Source: Alentia gelatinosa (lineage: Eukaryota; Annelida; Polychaeta; Phyllodocida; Polynoidae). From it: 64,000 bases of DNA. Each line of letters starts with the position of its first letter. Within the stretch, counting starts at the first letter, position 1. The stretch lies in NCBI GenBank assembly GCA_950022655.1, contig OX465584.1, forward strand, positions 44,932,723 through 44,996,722, written 5' to 3'. Of the stretch, positions 1 through 52,270 are shown piece after piece. Made by a program: the position numbers and the translations under genes. Under the pieces are notes generated by a model that was given only the letters and a program-made list of their open reading frames with translations, was not told the DNA's origin and did no database searches.

Positions 1-1151
1 CGACTCATTTGAATCGTAACGGTTTTTTACCAAATTTGAATTTTCAGAAAATTTAATTTCCGAAAGTAAATCCTTTGATTTACAACAAGTATTATCGGCA
101 GTAATACTGCATTTTTCAACAGTAACGTAACTATTTACAACCTGAGCATTAACAACGTTTGCCCTACTGACCTCATTTCCAAAATCCATGCAGTCAACCC
201 AAACAGTATCACTACCGACGACATTTCATTTACTGTTAACAGTACTTACAGTCTTGGGGCAAGAATGCTTCCTGTGTGCAGATGAAAAACAGTTTGAGCA
301 AACATGCCTATATTTACAATTAGTAAACTTGCATTCGCCCTTGTTGAAATTGAAACAATTTCCTACCGAAGTACCACTTTTTTAAATTTTCATTTTTTTC
401 GATTTTGCCGATAACGAACCATCATAGCTAAGATATTTTACTATGTCTGACGGATTTATGGTGATAATACTATCAATACCTTCTTTATCGGCTTTTGTCT
501 TTACTGATTTGTCATAGTTCACTAAGGCTTCGTTTGCAACCAGGTATCAGCCTTCTCTGAAACCAGTATCATGTGGTCGACTAAACCATTCACAGGCCTA
601 TCTTCCTCCATAAGTTCTTTCAGTAGGCGAAGGTTAACTAAGATCAGTTTTTCAAAAGTTGATACTTTCTCACCTTCTTGAAGATAGTGGATATGGTCGT
701 ATTTCCCATATTTTTTCTTCTTTGTACGGGATTCCCTCTCGGGGGAGCGACTCTCATCAGATTCAGAACTCTCAGGCGTGTCTTGTCTGCTAGGCCTATC
801 AGATGATATCTTCTTAGATCCAGTATCTTTGTTAGTCTTCTTCTTCACAGATGACTTGTTCGTCGACGATAACATCTCTACTAACGTTGACAGGCTATCT
901 TCTACCCCCGACATCCTCTTCTCGATCGTCCTCATATCTTCTTTTAGATTGTCACTTGAAGAACCGCATGCTCCCTCGGATATCGCCGCCCGTCCATCTT
1001 CTTTTGGAAGAGTGCTAAACGTAGCAGTGTTAGCAGGGGAGAAATCATTTTCTCCCCCCGTCTTTTCCAACGCATTCCAGTAGTCGGCTTTACCCACTCC
1101 TTCGCTATCGTTATCCAACGATAACGGGGCCTTTTTTCCTCTTCTCCCCAT
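1..1151 (-). pseudogene. Decayed gag-like ORF of a probable DIRS/Ngaro-type retroelement
   Basis: On the minus strand an ATG at 1151 opens a 209-codon frame to a stop at 522. It is rich in Lys, Ser and Glu, has a short helical stretch, and ends in a conserved-looking block (YDHIHYLQEG onward). Reading resumes in another frame just before that stop, so a one-base indel is likely. The resumed frame meets an in-frame TAA near 371-373. It then encodes a zinc-finger-like Cys/His cluster (CFNFNKGEC at about 357 to HRKHSC at about 259), a TGA at 226-228, and stays open to the window edge. Cys/His clusters of this kind occur in proteins next to tyrosine-recombinase retroelements; that link is from memory of the family and is not proved here. 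Any polymerase or recombinase ORF would lie left of base 1. Inactive as read. Confidence 0.5.
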
Positions 1152-1159
1152 CTTTACGA

Positions 1160-1400
1160 ACGATAAACAGCATGTACAAGTCCAAAGACTAAAATATGTG
1201 CTTGTGGTTTAGATATGATAAGCCGACTGACTGTTAATGCGAAGGTCGGTTACGTCACGGGCCCCGTAACCACGGTAACCCGCGACAACAAGTAACCATA
1301 ACTCCCAGTAACCAGAACCACGGATACCGGGAGTAACAATTGATACACTATAAATAGGAGAGAGGTGAGGCCCCCTACAATTTATATACATATAATACTT
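1160..1400. other. GGTTAC-rich segment upstream of the gag-like ORF
   Basis: This stretch precedes the retroelement ORF. On the minus strand it has several spaced GGTTAC/GGTTACTGG words and a local GC peak. A TATAAATA word lies on the plus strand near 1350. It could be part of a terminal repeat or leader of the same element. No boundary or second copy was found in the window, so this is inference. Confidence 0.25.
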
Positions 1401-1406
1401 ATATTT

Positions 1407-1407
<1 letters not shown>

Positions 1408-1464
<57 letters not shown>
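1408..1464. repeat. (AT)n microsatellite
   Basis: Nearly perfect alternating AT, about 28 dinucleotides, just right of the gag-like element. Confidence 0.95.
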
Positions 1465-1468
<4 letters not shown>

Positions 1469-3919
1469 TTCGGCTTGCCGGGATCTATAGGACATGTTCA
1501 CACCTTGAATCTATTTATTACAATGTTGGCCTCACGATTGGAATTCAATGTGCTTCAGAGATTATCACTATAAATTGTTTTTTATGTAGGGCATATTACT
1601 ACTGTCAATTGAAGATCGCTGAAGCTGACCGGAGGTTGTCGATCATGGGCTTCCGGTTCAAGACACTTCCTATTCCATAGGAATACACACAGTTTGATCC
1701 ACAACTAGTCTACCACTCAAACCACGCTTGGTCAGTCATTCTATACAATCCCCATTCATACCAGCCTTGACCTAATACGAGAGGACCATTATGCGCTAAA
1801 TTTAGCTTCATGAGCTGCTCGACCAACTTATGACCCAGGGGTTGATCCCTACGCTGACTCACACCTTTTTTTATACAGAGCATTAATAGGTGCACTGGCT
1901 ATGAAAACATCATCATTCAGCCACCAAGTCGTGGATAGCATTTAAATTATTAAATTGATAGAGTTTTGGGGTGTTTTTATTCAGGTGAAACAAATAGAAA
2001 TCGCCCAGTATCAGGAGGTTCTTCCACGTACTTGTAAGAAATAAATCACAAAATGCAAGTATATGGTACAAGTACAGGATTAAGTGTAGATAAGGTTTTG
2101 GCAAGATATGTGAATATGTTAAGAGTTCATTGATTGCAGGTCACATGAATCTGAGCATCAGTTTGTAGGGCATTTCTTCAATTCAGGTCCTTCATATCTA
2201 TGTTTAATCACTTCTTTTGCCATACCACACATTAGTGCAGACAGGTTACAAAAATATACGAAAGACAAGTACAATAAGAAAAAGAGAATACAACAAATAT
2301 AACGCGCCAAATACCTAAAAAGATATGATTAACCTTTGTCGATCAATCTTGTGCATAGACAAATATAGAGCCATATTTTAGGGTTCCGCCTTTTATAATA
2401 GCTAAGATTAGCGAAATTGTTTGATTTCTGGTAACCCCAGAACTAGTACGACACCTCGGGGTTGTCTTTCGATAACTGATAATGAAGGTAGGACAGAAAT
2501 ATGGATGATGTGGATCACAATTAAGAAATTTCAAAATTTCAAAACGAAGATATTTTCCTGATCGTCGTGTAAGAACACCTTCCGTGAAGACACTTTCGGT
2601 AACGAGAATGCTACAAAGACTATGATAAGATCGTAACTTAAATAAGAAGAGATACTTGGATTCCTTCTGTAGCTTTATTACACTTCTGTATCTGTCGGCT
2701 GGTCAGAGTGTACTGACCTACACTGAGTGTGTGGGAGTAGCATGTGGGGGAGGGGGACTGTTGCAAGGGGTAACAGTGCTCCCCCACACTGTTCAGCAGT
2801 CCCGGGCAGGCGGATATATAAATTGGATACTGACACCATTGTCAAAGTATCTGGTTGTGGTCACACTTCAGATGGTACATTTGGGTATCTATGTAACTGA
2901 AATTTGCTCTTTTGGAACACTGCTCAGACCTTGTTGTTTGATGTGTTATTCACAGTATGAACACACACTCTTAGTTGCATAGTGTGCTCTTTGTAATGGC
3001 ATAGGAATTAAATTGTTTGATTCATTCATTTTTGTCTGAAGAGCTTTCAGTGATTTCCAACAAGTCGGTCACAGTATTTAAGGGCATCGCACACTATGCA
3101 ACTTTTTCTTTGAGGTATGGTTAAGATTCTGTACCAAAATATATCACCAGGGAGTGCTGCTAACCCAGCAGGGGGGGGGGGGGGGGGGGGAGGGATAAAA
3201 GTCGGTGCCAAGATCTGCTCAGGAGTTGGTCATCCCAGAATCTCAGCAAATACCATGAGATATATGCCTCCCATCCTGTGAATCCTGCTTTAGCCCTAAC
3301 AAATAACTGGAGGCATCTATAGGATCTATTTGGAGAATGCTTTCCGTTGTTTTCATGACTGAAAGAGTTAAGAATTGTAAGATAACTGGGTTTATCATGG
3401 GGAGGATAGTCATTCCGAACTGATAGATGTAGATATCGATGAAACTGAAACAGTCAAGCTAATAGGTAAAATTTACACCTGGAAGTCACCTGGCATTTCT
3501 GAGATTTCTAGCCGCTTTTTAAAGTTTCTTTTGTCTTAACCGTCTGTCTTTTCTGAGTAAATGGAAAAAACTATCGTCATACTTCTTCCCCCACCCCCCC
3601 CCCCTCCCAATAAAAAAAGAAGAAAGACGATCATCAAGCCATATCCAATGTATACACAATCTCTTAGTTTCTAAAGTCTTTATGACATACTATGCTAATG
3701 GCGACATTCTCACCATTTCCGCACAGGACACCAAACCATCAAAGCTGTAATTAAATGAATGAAGGACATCCACCTAGGTATCTACGTTTCGTTTCATTGC
3801 ACCGATTCAACAGGTAACTATCCATTTTTGGCAACATGCATTTCACGATACATTTATCAATGTTAAGTTTCATCATAGATACATGCCTATGCTATCAGTT
3901 ATAAAATTAATCAATATAC
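1465..3919. other. Unassigned, probably intergenic
   Basis: No recognisable protein or RNA gene was seen. The longest open frame (2656-2982, plus) lies over a G-rich inverted repeat and has no recognisable domain. A hairpin spans about 2743-2787: arms GTGGGGGAG/CTCCCCCAC enclose CTGTT/AACAG. A 20-base G run is at 3171-3190 and a C-rich run at about 3588-3609. Confidence 0.5.
3171..3190. repeat. Poly-G tract, 20 G
   Basis: Twenty consecutive G. Two other tracts of exactly the same length occur at 12582 and 57831. Confidence 0.95.
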
Positions 3920-4174
3920 CAGAGATATCAGTTTGGGGTCATGAAAAAATAGGAAATAATTTTCATGTAGAATTTACTGCCTCAGAGAGACTAAGAAAAC
4001 ATGGAAGACATCGTTATTGGCCATGCAATGGTGCCGGGTGTGTGGGGAGGTTTGAACCAATGTGTATTAGTGTGGACGAGGCCGAATTTATTCTCTTTGC
4101 TTTACAAAAAAGTTAGCATATACTGAAAATGAAAATAAGGATCTCCTTGGAGAATAAGAAATCTGCCATCTCTG
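3920..4174. mobile_element. hAT-like non-autonomous DNA element, copy 1
   Basis: The left end (CAGAGATATCAGTTTGGGGTC) and right end (CTGCCATCTCTG) match, with changes, the ends of five other copies at 40.9, 48.4, 51.7 and 60.3 kb and a fragment at 12.7 kb. The interior shares TTTTCATGTAGAATTTACTGCCTC-type sequence with the 40.9 and 60.3 kb copies. No transposase is encoded; the short open frame at 3883-4116 is incidental. Confidence 0.6.
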
Positions 4175-7100
4175 TACTTACCAATTTCTTTCATAAACGT
4201 CCACTTCGATTCAAAAACCCTTGTATGATATGTAGGATTCATTTGAACATGTGATAGTCTGACACGTGGTTATAATCAGGACAATGAATATATGGCGTAT
4301 ACATGCATCTATATATGAATGAAATAAACAGAATCCCTACTAGTTTATGCGTATAACTATATTTTATTAACGGTGGGAAGTCCTTCAATGTCCATGTAAA
4401 CAATCTCTGCAACAAAGAAAGTGAGATTCGGAGATGGAAGCTGAGTATGTTGACCGTGTGACTACTGTAACCTGATGACACGTATTGTACTTTATATGTC
4501 TCTATTTAAGAGACATAGGAATACCACCAGCATGTTCATCCTTGTAAACCCTGGAGAGCAAACTCTTGTATTTCATAGCCTGCTGTTTGCTTGGTAATCT
4601 ACTGTTATACATCTATGTATTGATACGAAAGATGATACGCTCAGATTAAAACAAATGTAGGTGGTATATTCATGGAACTGGTAGGAATCTATCAAAAGGA
4701 CTAGCTACAGTACATCAAGATAACATTAGGCTGGGCTGATAAAAATGAACAACGTTAATCTATTTATATCAGTTTCATATCAATAAACCATACATTATTC
4801 TTATATTAACGACAATTATGAAGTCTTCATGATTATTGTCCCATCGCACCTTGTAATGATACAAATGGGTATATTGGTAACAAATGTATCTATGTTATTA
4901 CATACATATATGATCTTTCAGTATGATATGAATGGCAGTGAGCAAATCTTGAAGATTCAAAATCTGTAATTGCAAATCGAAATATATCTATTAAGATCCC
5001 GGCATGAGAATTTCTTCAATGTGAAAAAGCCGAAGAAAAGTTCAAGGAATTGACACCTGCTAAATGTCAGTATAGTCGGGGTTCAATATTCTAGGAATAC
5101 ATAATGTTCCGTTTTTGGCCTCATCACCAATGATGGGTACAATCTAAGTCACTTCCTGTTAATCGTTGAACGCTTTTAGGCTTGATGCAGCTGCTTACAA
5201 GTTACCGGTCTCTAGGTTTTAACCAGTGATAATGTATAAGACGAACAGGCATTAGCCTTCTTAAAAGGATCGTCTAAACAGTAAAGTAAAGTTTAATAGA
5301 GAGGCATGCCTAAGAAATCACTTGCTATCCAGGTCATGTCAAACTCACCAAAGAATTTTCAAACCTATAGGGTTTGTTTCTTGGATAACACAGGCACATC
5401 GTAGAGGTAAAACATCTACCATCTTATCTATTAATTATCTAATGACATGAAGACTTTTCATAGCATTAAAATATGATATCTCAAGATATCAAAGAACTTA
5501 GTGATATACTGACATAGAGAAGATACTGAATACACAGATTAATTTTGTCATTAGCAGTTTGATGTACTGGACGAGTCTGACATCAGAATTAACACGAGTC
5601 AAGGCCATGAGCAGCTCTGCATGCAAAGCCTCGCCCGCGTGAGACAATCAAGATTAATTCTGTGAAGTTTTATTTTCCCAAATAAACTGGTACCGGTCAT
5701 TATTGATGTTTTATCTTTTGAATCTCCACCTCACTTACAATTCTCTCACAGTTCCCGGTCTCCATTTCTATCAGGTCGAACTCCTGATGTTTACCTTCGG
5801 CCTCTTGTCGTGGGAGGCAATTGCTGAACCCGTAATACCTTGATTGGGCAAGCTGCTACCGTGCATATCCGAGACGGTGGTTTACAGTTCAGCTACACAC
5901 CAACTCGGAATGAACGCTGGAAAATGGAAGACCACATAAAACATGTATTCTACAATATATGGTTTATCTCAAACCCTTGTTTTCCTAAAATATCAAAACC
6001 TAATAGACATGCCATATAATATCGAAGGTATTAGACATTGACAAATGACAACACACCATTTTAAAATGTTAAGTTGCTCCACACCATCATTCTGATGACC
6101 ATACCACCATAATTTGGCTATTACCTCCTCATTTTAGAGATGGCAGTTTCATGATCCATGTGTTTAACTAAAACACTCTATATCCTTTGTATTTCTCATA
6201 TAACAGAATAATTGAAAATAATTACATGGAATATCTACATGAAATAAGGAAGTCACTTATATACATGATGGGAAAAATATCAACTTCAAAACAACTTAAA
6301 GTACTTTCTAATTTAAACAGAATGAAGCCTTTAGCAGTGAATAAATGTAGGTAAAGACAGTACCACAATAAGCTTTCCAGTAACTAATCATTTTCATTCC
6401 CATTATAAAAAAGCAGTTGGCCTTATACACAAAAAACCGATTTCACACGGGAAGTAGTAAAACAAGAACCACTAATATATATTACTAATTATCCTTAGCA
6501 CCTATCAAACAGAAGTGTTTAAAGAAACACCGTTGCACAAAATAGGCGATATCATCAAAACTGTTTTAGACTTTGCAAATATCGGTAGTAGTCTAGTGAG
6601 CATGTCTTGGACATGGAACAGCGGTTGAATGGTTGAATTGTGGGGAGGGGGGGGGGGGGGTCTGGGGCTTTTATGAGTCCATCCGGCTGTCGTTAGAAGC
6701 TATTACCGTAACGATACGCTGGGAAATTGTACAACTTATTCATTGAGACAGTGCTGATACTGGGTACTCATCTCACTCCCGCCCCAGTAATAGCTAACTA
6801 CCCGCTGGACTTACTTTTACTGAAGGGGAAATGGGCCTAAGACACCAGGATGTACCCTCGGATAAACTGTTTTACCCAATAGATAAAAATCCTACCCAAC
6901 AATCTACGAACTAGATGAATGGACTCTAGCGTACTGTTTTTCAATAAGGTATACATATGTATAGAATCAGTGTGACCACTATGGAAGCCCACACTGGGAA
7001 GTGCACCGAGTGTCACATGTGTTCTATAAATACAATATCGATTCTTTGTAATCATTAAATGAAGGTTCTGTCCAGAGGGACCACACACAAAGATTCACCG

Positions 7101-10100
7101 CTTTTATGAGGTCTGACGCCTTATATGAGAAAAGCCATTGAAATAAGGATATTGCAATCTTCAATTGCCCGTACGAAAGGAGTTATCCTAAGCCTTATCT
7201 TCAAAGCATCAAAGCATTAAATTTTTTCTTGTATACTGGTGTGGCATAACTATGGAAGATATACGTATATATGGCAAACGTTTCTAAAAACGGGTTCAGG
7301 ATCGTTATATTAACATTATCCTCATAGTGGAAGACTTTGGAATAAAGTTTGTCTATTTCGGGCAGTTCATGGTAATCGTGAATGATACTTCTGTGGTTGT
7401 ACCCAATAATTCTTTTATCGTCGATGACTGCTCAATATAGAATCATGCAATTCTATGTTTCCTGTTATAAACGTTATTTGGATGTTCAGTGATTTCTAAT
7501 AAATCAAACAGCCATTGAGAATACATGTGATATCTTTGTAAAGGATGCCTTCCGTGGCTCTGCTTACGTTCAGCAACAAAGGAGAGACACTTTTACTCAG
7601 CTTTAGAACACCTGTTGCAATGGGTTGTTCTGCTTGCTCTAGACATAGAACCTACGGGCCATAATCCTCTTAGCATATTGTTCAGTATGTGGCCAGCGCA
7701 CTCATAGATATATGGCTTCTAAGTATCGATCATATCTAGCTAATTGAGTACTGTGGACAGCATACTAACAAGTGGACCACGGAGTAAATGATCCGTTTCT
7801 TCTATGGCTTTCTGGATGAGACACGTACGAATTTCTTAGAGAATTACCTAAGTGAATTTTAGATATACCACCACGACGCTGGTAATGCTCGAAGCGGATC
7901 TGTTGAGTTGGATAGAATAGAACACTCAAACAAATAGGTATTCTGATAATGGTTATGGGTTTTATGTAATGATAAGGAAATAACGGAATCCCTTAAATAG
8001 TGTCTATAAATACGGTCTCTTGATTAAAGGACTGTTAGGTAACCGTTGAATGTCTGCGACATGCAGACTTAGGCAGGTCGTTCAACTGAATAGACTCGAC
8101 GAATATATCTCCGAATTGAGCCTAGCAGTGGGTTTGATACAAACAGGAACTGCTATATATAAGATGAGTGATTGAAAGTGAACAATTAAAATTAACCCCA
8201 ATTATGTCTTTTAGTGATTCACGATAATATAACTGTTAAGATAATCTTTACTATAATATTGATGACCCAAAGCAATTCCTTTGATCTGTATCCTGGGTCT
8301 CGCTAATGGCATCCATACTTGTCTAAACTGTCTCATTTGGATATTTGTGCTCCTTACGATAATCTCCATGCACTGATTATGTATCAATTATAGATATATG
8401 TACTAACATCGAGAACTACAGATAAGCAGTGGGTTATCCACAATATGTAGGTACGTCTGCGTCATGGGAGCCGTATATACAATATATATTCGATATCGAT
8501 ATGAAAAGGGAATGCTGGAGGGGTTAAAATACAAGCCATAGATAGATATCTGCTACTGCCTTCCAACACTGCCCAGTATTTTATGGGCCTAAAATTTAGT
8601 CGCGAATTAAGCGCGACTCGGATACATTGACAATTAACTGTCAACCACTCAGAAAAATACCGTTAATAACGAAAATGATTCTCTTCTAGTGCAGATATTA
8701 ATGATCCTGGTAATGTACAATATATGCAATAAACGGCGTGTTGGTCATGCAATTAAACAGGTAATAAAGTCTCTATTGCGCCTGTCTACAGTATGCAAAC
8801 TATGTACCTCTATGGATAAACGGTTAAGTTGTGGTCAACAACCCATTTACTCAACAGTTAGCAGTTCCTACAGGGGAAGAGAGAAGAGATCGGAAAGTCT
8901 ATGTACAAAATAACTCAAACTAAATGTGCGAATTCGTTGAGAGAATACGTTGACCAATCATTTACACGTTAAAAAATTGAAGACGGTTTGCAGGGATTGA
9001 AGGTTTGAATCCTGTTTTGAACCTCGCTCTAAGAAGAACGTTTTAGAGCAGAAGGCAAGTCCGCCAATTATTGAAACTGAGGATATTACTATGTACATAC
9101 AATAGGATCAACCGCGACTGGTCTGTAATATATTAAACATAATCAACCACTACTGCCTAAACCCTTATCAAAGATCCTATCCATGACAATCATGTCAACA
9201 TTACGTCACGGTTCCATCTTCCGTTGTTTCCCAGACCAAGTTCTGGTCCCTTTTCTAAAAGGGAATTAAGAACAATGCAAGATTTGTTAGTGAACTTGCA
9301 TCTGAATTAAAAATTCAGTGTTAAGAAACCTCACCATTTCAAATAGAGCCACAAGGACTACCTAAACTTGGTTTATCAATTAATAGGCTGGAGTCCTACT
9401 AATCATTAAAAAAAGGGGAGAAGACGTGGTTTTACCTAAAATCACATAGAGATATTCTATTATCAAAATGTCACAAGACATGTTGACTTTCTTCCCTATC
9501 ACGATACATTATGGACGATATCGTAAACTGAGCACATTTAGTCTGCTGCCATCTCTCAATGGGTGGGGCAGGCTAGAATCATGGACATCTCACCAATTAT
9601 TACCAACTCCACACACCTCAACTGGCCTCTTCATAGTCTCACAAAATATCCTGTTGTCCTCCAAACAGAAGGAAAAGACCTTGAACCCATATCGGGAATT
9701 CAACTGTCTTTGTCAAGGCTATGAAAGACGCCTTGACTACACAAACCTCGGTTACAAGATAGCTACCGTTGAATATTTCTATAAGTCTTACATAGTCGGT
9801 GCTATATTTAAGCATGATATACGACATGATTACTCTACTGATTCATCAAATACTGCGGGTAAAAGTCTTTCTGGTGCAGATTAAATCTTATAAGTGTAAA
9901 CTGTGAACGTCAGACTCTGTGTCTTTTCTTTTGTATTTGTCACTGAGTGATTTCCGTTTGTTAAAACAGAATACTTGTATCCGTAACTCCAGGTAATAAA
10001 TAAATCGGTTTTGATCAAATCTCATTGCCTTGATTCCGTGGAATTCTACACAGTATTGACAGCTGTGGTCTTAGAGGGGGCTTCCTTAGTTGCGTAGTTT

Positions 10101-10708
10101 GAACGGGTTGCTTGATTTCCTTTTAGCTGGTGCCGTTTTTACCACGTTGTCGGACGCAGGAGTCATTACAAGTGTGACGTCAGTATTCTTCTTCGTACTG
10201 TCAAAAGAAAGGGAAAAGAAAGTATTACGTCCAAGTGTCCCAATGACCAATTCAATGGTTTACCTTATTTTCAAAATAATCTGCTTACAGTTGGGTGGCC
10301 TTATGTTAGACGTTTTGTATTGTTACAACCGCTAGTGAGACATTACAGCGAGGATGTAAGGACAAAATTCATTGCACTAAACCAATACCGCACATGACAA
10401 AGGTAAACAGGACTAGCTCATATGACAGGCATAAAACCCCATAAAATAGGCATGAAATGTAAAAGAAAAATAGAAAAGCAAAAGAGACCCACCCCCCATG
10501 TTAATGTTAACTGGACTAGCCCATATATGACTGGTGTAAAAGCTCATTTGACAGGCGTGAATCAGAATCACTCTAACTGTGGTATCGGACAGATATGGCT
10601 ACTGGCGAGGACTTTCACACTGCTCTTCTCTGGGTCACAGGGTTGGGCATGTCTCCTGTATTGGAGGGTTACGGGCCCTATGTCTACTGGCGGAACTGCT
10701 CCGTACAT
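4175..10708. other. Unassigned flank beyond the 3' end of the Rab11-FIP gene
   Basis: About 6.5 kb of AT-rich sequence with no exon, RNA gene or transposon I can name. It contains a 14-base G run at 6647-6660, small hairpins, and one 138-codon plus-strand frame (9468-9884) listed separately. The 3' UTR and poly(A) site of the minus-strand gene should lie at the right end, but no AATAAA on the minus strand stood out close to the stop codon. Confidence 0.4.
9468..9884 (+). other. Unrecognised 138-codon open frame
   Basis: ATG-started single-frame ORF downstream of, and antisense to, the Rab11-FIP gene. The predicted product has no recognisable domain, signal peptide or membrane segment. It is rich in Ser, Tyr and Leu, as expected of AT-rich random sequence. 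There is no clear promoter. It is long for chance in this composition but not compelling as a gene. Confidence 0.15.
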
Positions 10709-51377
<40,669 letters not shown>

Positions 51378-51649
51378 CTGGAAACACAACAAGCTTCAGG
51401 TTAGTTCCAGCCTTACATCAAAGAGACTACAGGAAAGCGTTCTGATGGTTCCTCCAGCTTATTGCAGGAGGTGCCAGGCTACTGACCTGTTAACAGGACA
51501 TGTACCCTTTTCACGAGTCAAGAGTCACCATTGGCCTACTTTTATAGGTAAGCGCGTTGTAGGTGGTACGAACGGAAGCAGCTTTTTTGGCGGTGCCTAG
51601 AAATCTTTTCCTGTATTTACCAGTGCTCAACACAATAGTTTTAATCTGA

Positions 51650-52270
51650 CAGGGATGCCAGTTGGGATCAGAAAAAAATCCTACATGGGGACTGTGGCCA
51701 GTCTATGTCTCATCTAAAACGCACATGGTGAATGGGGAATTCCCATCACTCTCCTAGCAGATCCTTGGGCATGGACTTGCATTATAGGACATCAAGATGT
51801 CTGCTATGAGAGTGGGTATGCGAGTAGTTCTGCACTAAATGGGGTACTTTTCAAAGAAAGTCATTTAAGAAAGATTACCACACACTAGCAGTTCTATATT
51901 CTGCAAAGCATCTTTACAAGTTCATTAGGCATTCCTTTGATATTTTCTTTTACACTTGGTAATGCTTTAATAACTCTTTTCTCATATGACACATTTTAAG
52001 CCAATCAGAGGTCAGTATTTTAGTCTGCCCTTGTCTGTAGGAGCATTTCCCACACAAATCCCACCATCCTACAGCTCTAACTGAGTCTGTTGGGGGTAGC
52101 TGAATTCAGAATTTTGAAAGATTATAGAACATGTTTATCTAAAATTTAGATTTTAGGGAACCTGGAGTCAGTATTTTTCTCAGGATATATAATTTCTTGA
52201 AATTTCCATATATTTTAGACTAAAGTGAAAATCCTACATGTAGGCAAAATCCTACAAACTGGCATCCCTG
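51650..52270. mobile_element. hAT-like element, copy 4, with 8-bp target duplication
   Basis: A 621-bp element beginning CAGGGATGCCAGTTGGGATC and ending AAACTGGCATCCCTG. It is flanked by TAATCTGA (51642-51649) and TAATCTGC (52271-52278), an 8-bp duplication with one mismatch. Terminal CAGGG and 8-bp duplications are hallmarks of the hAT superfamily. No transposase frame was seen. It lies about 270 bp upstream of the 39-nt C2 exon in gene order. Confidence 0.85.

Noticed and set aside
778..1083. 101-codon plus-strand ORF
   Set aside because: Antisense to the gag-like frame at 522-1151.
2656..2982. 108-codon plus-strand ORF
   Set aside because: It covers a G-rich hairpin, has no domain, and composition explains its length.
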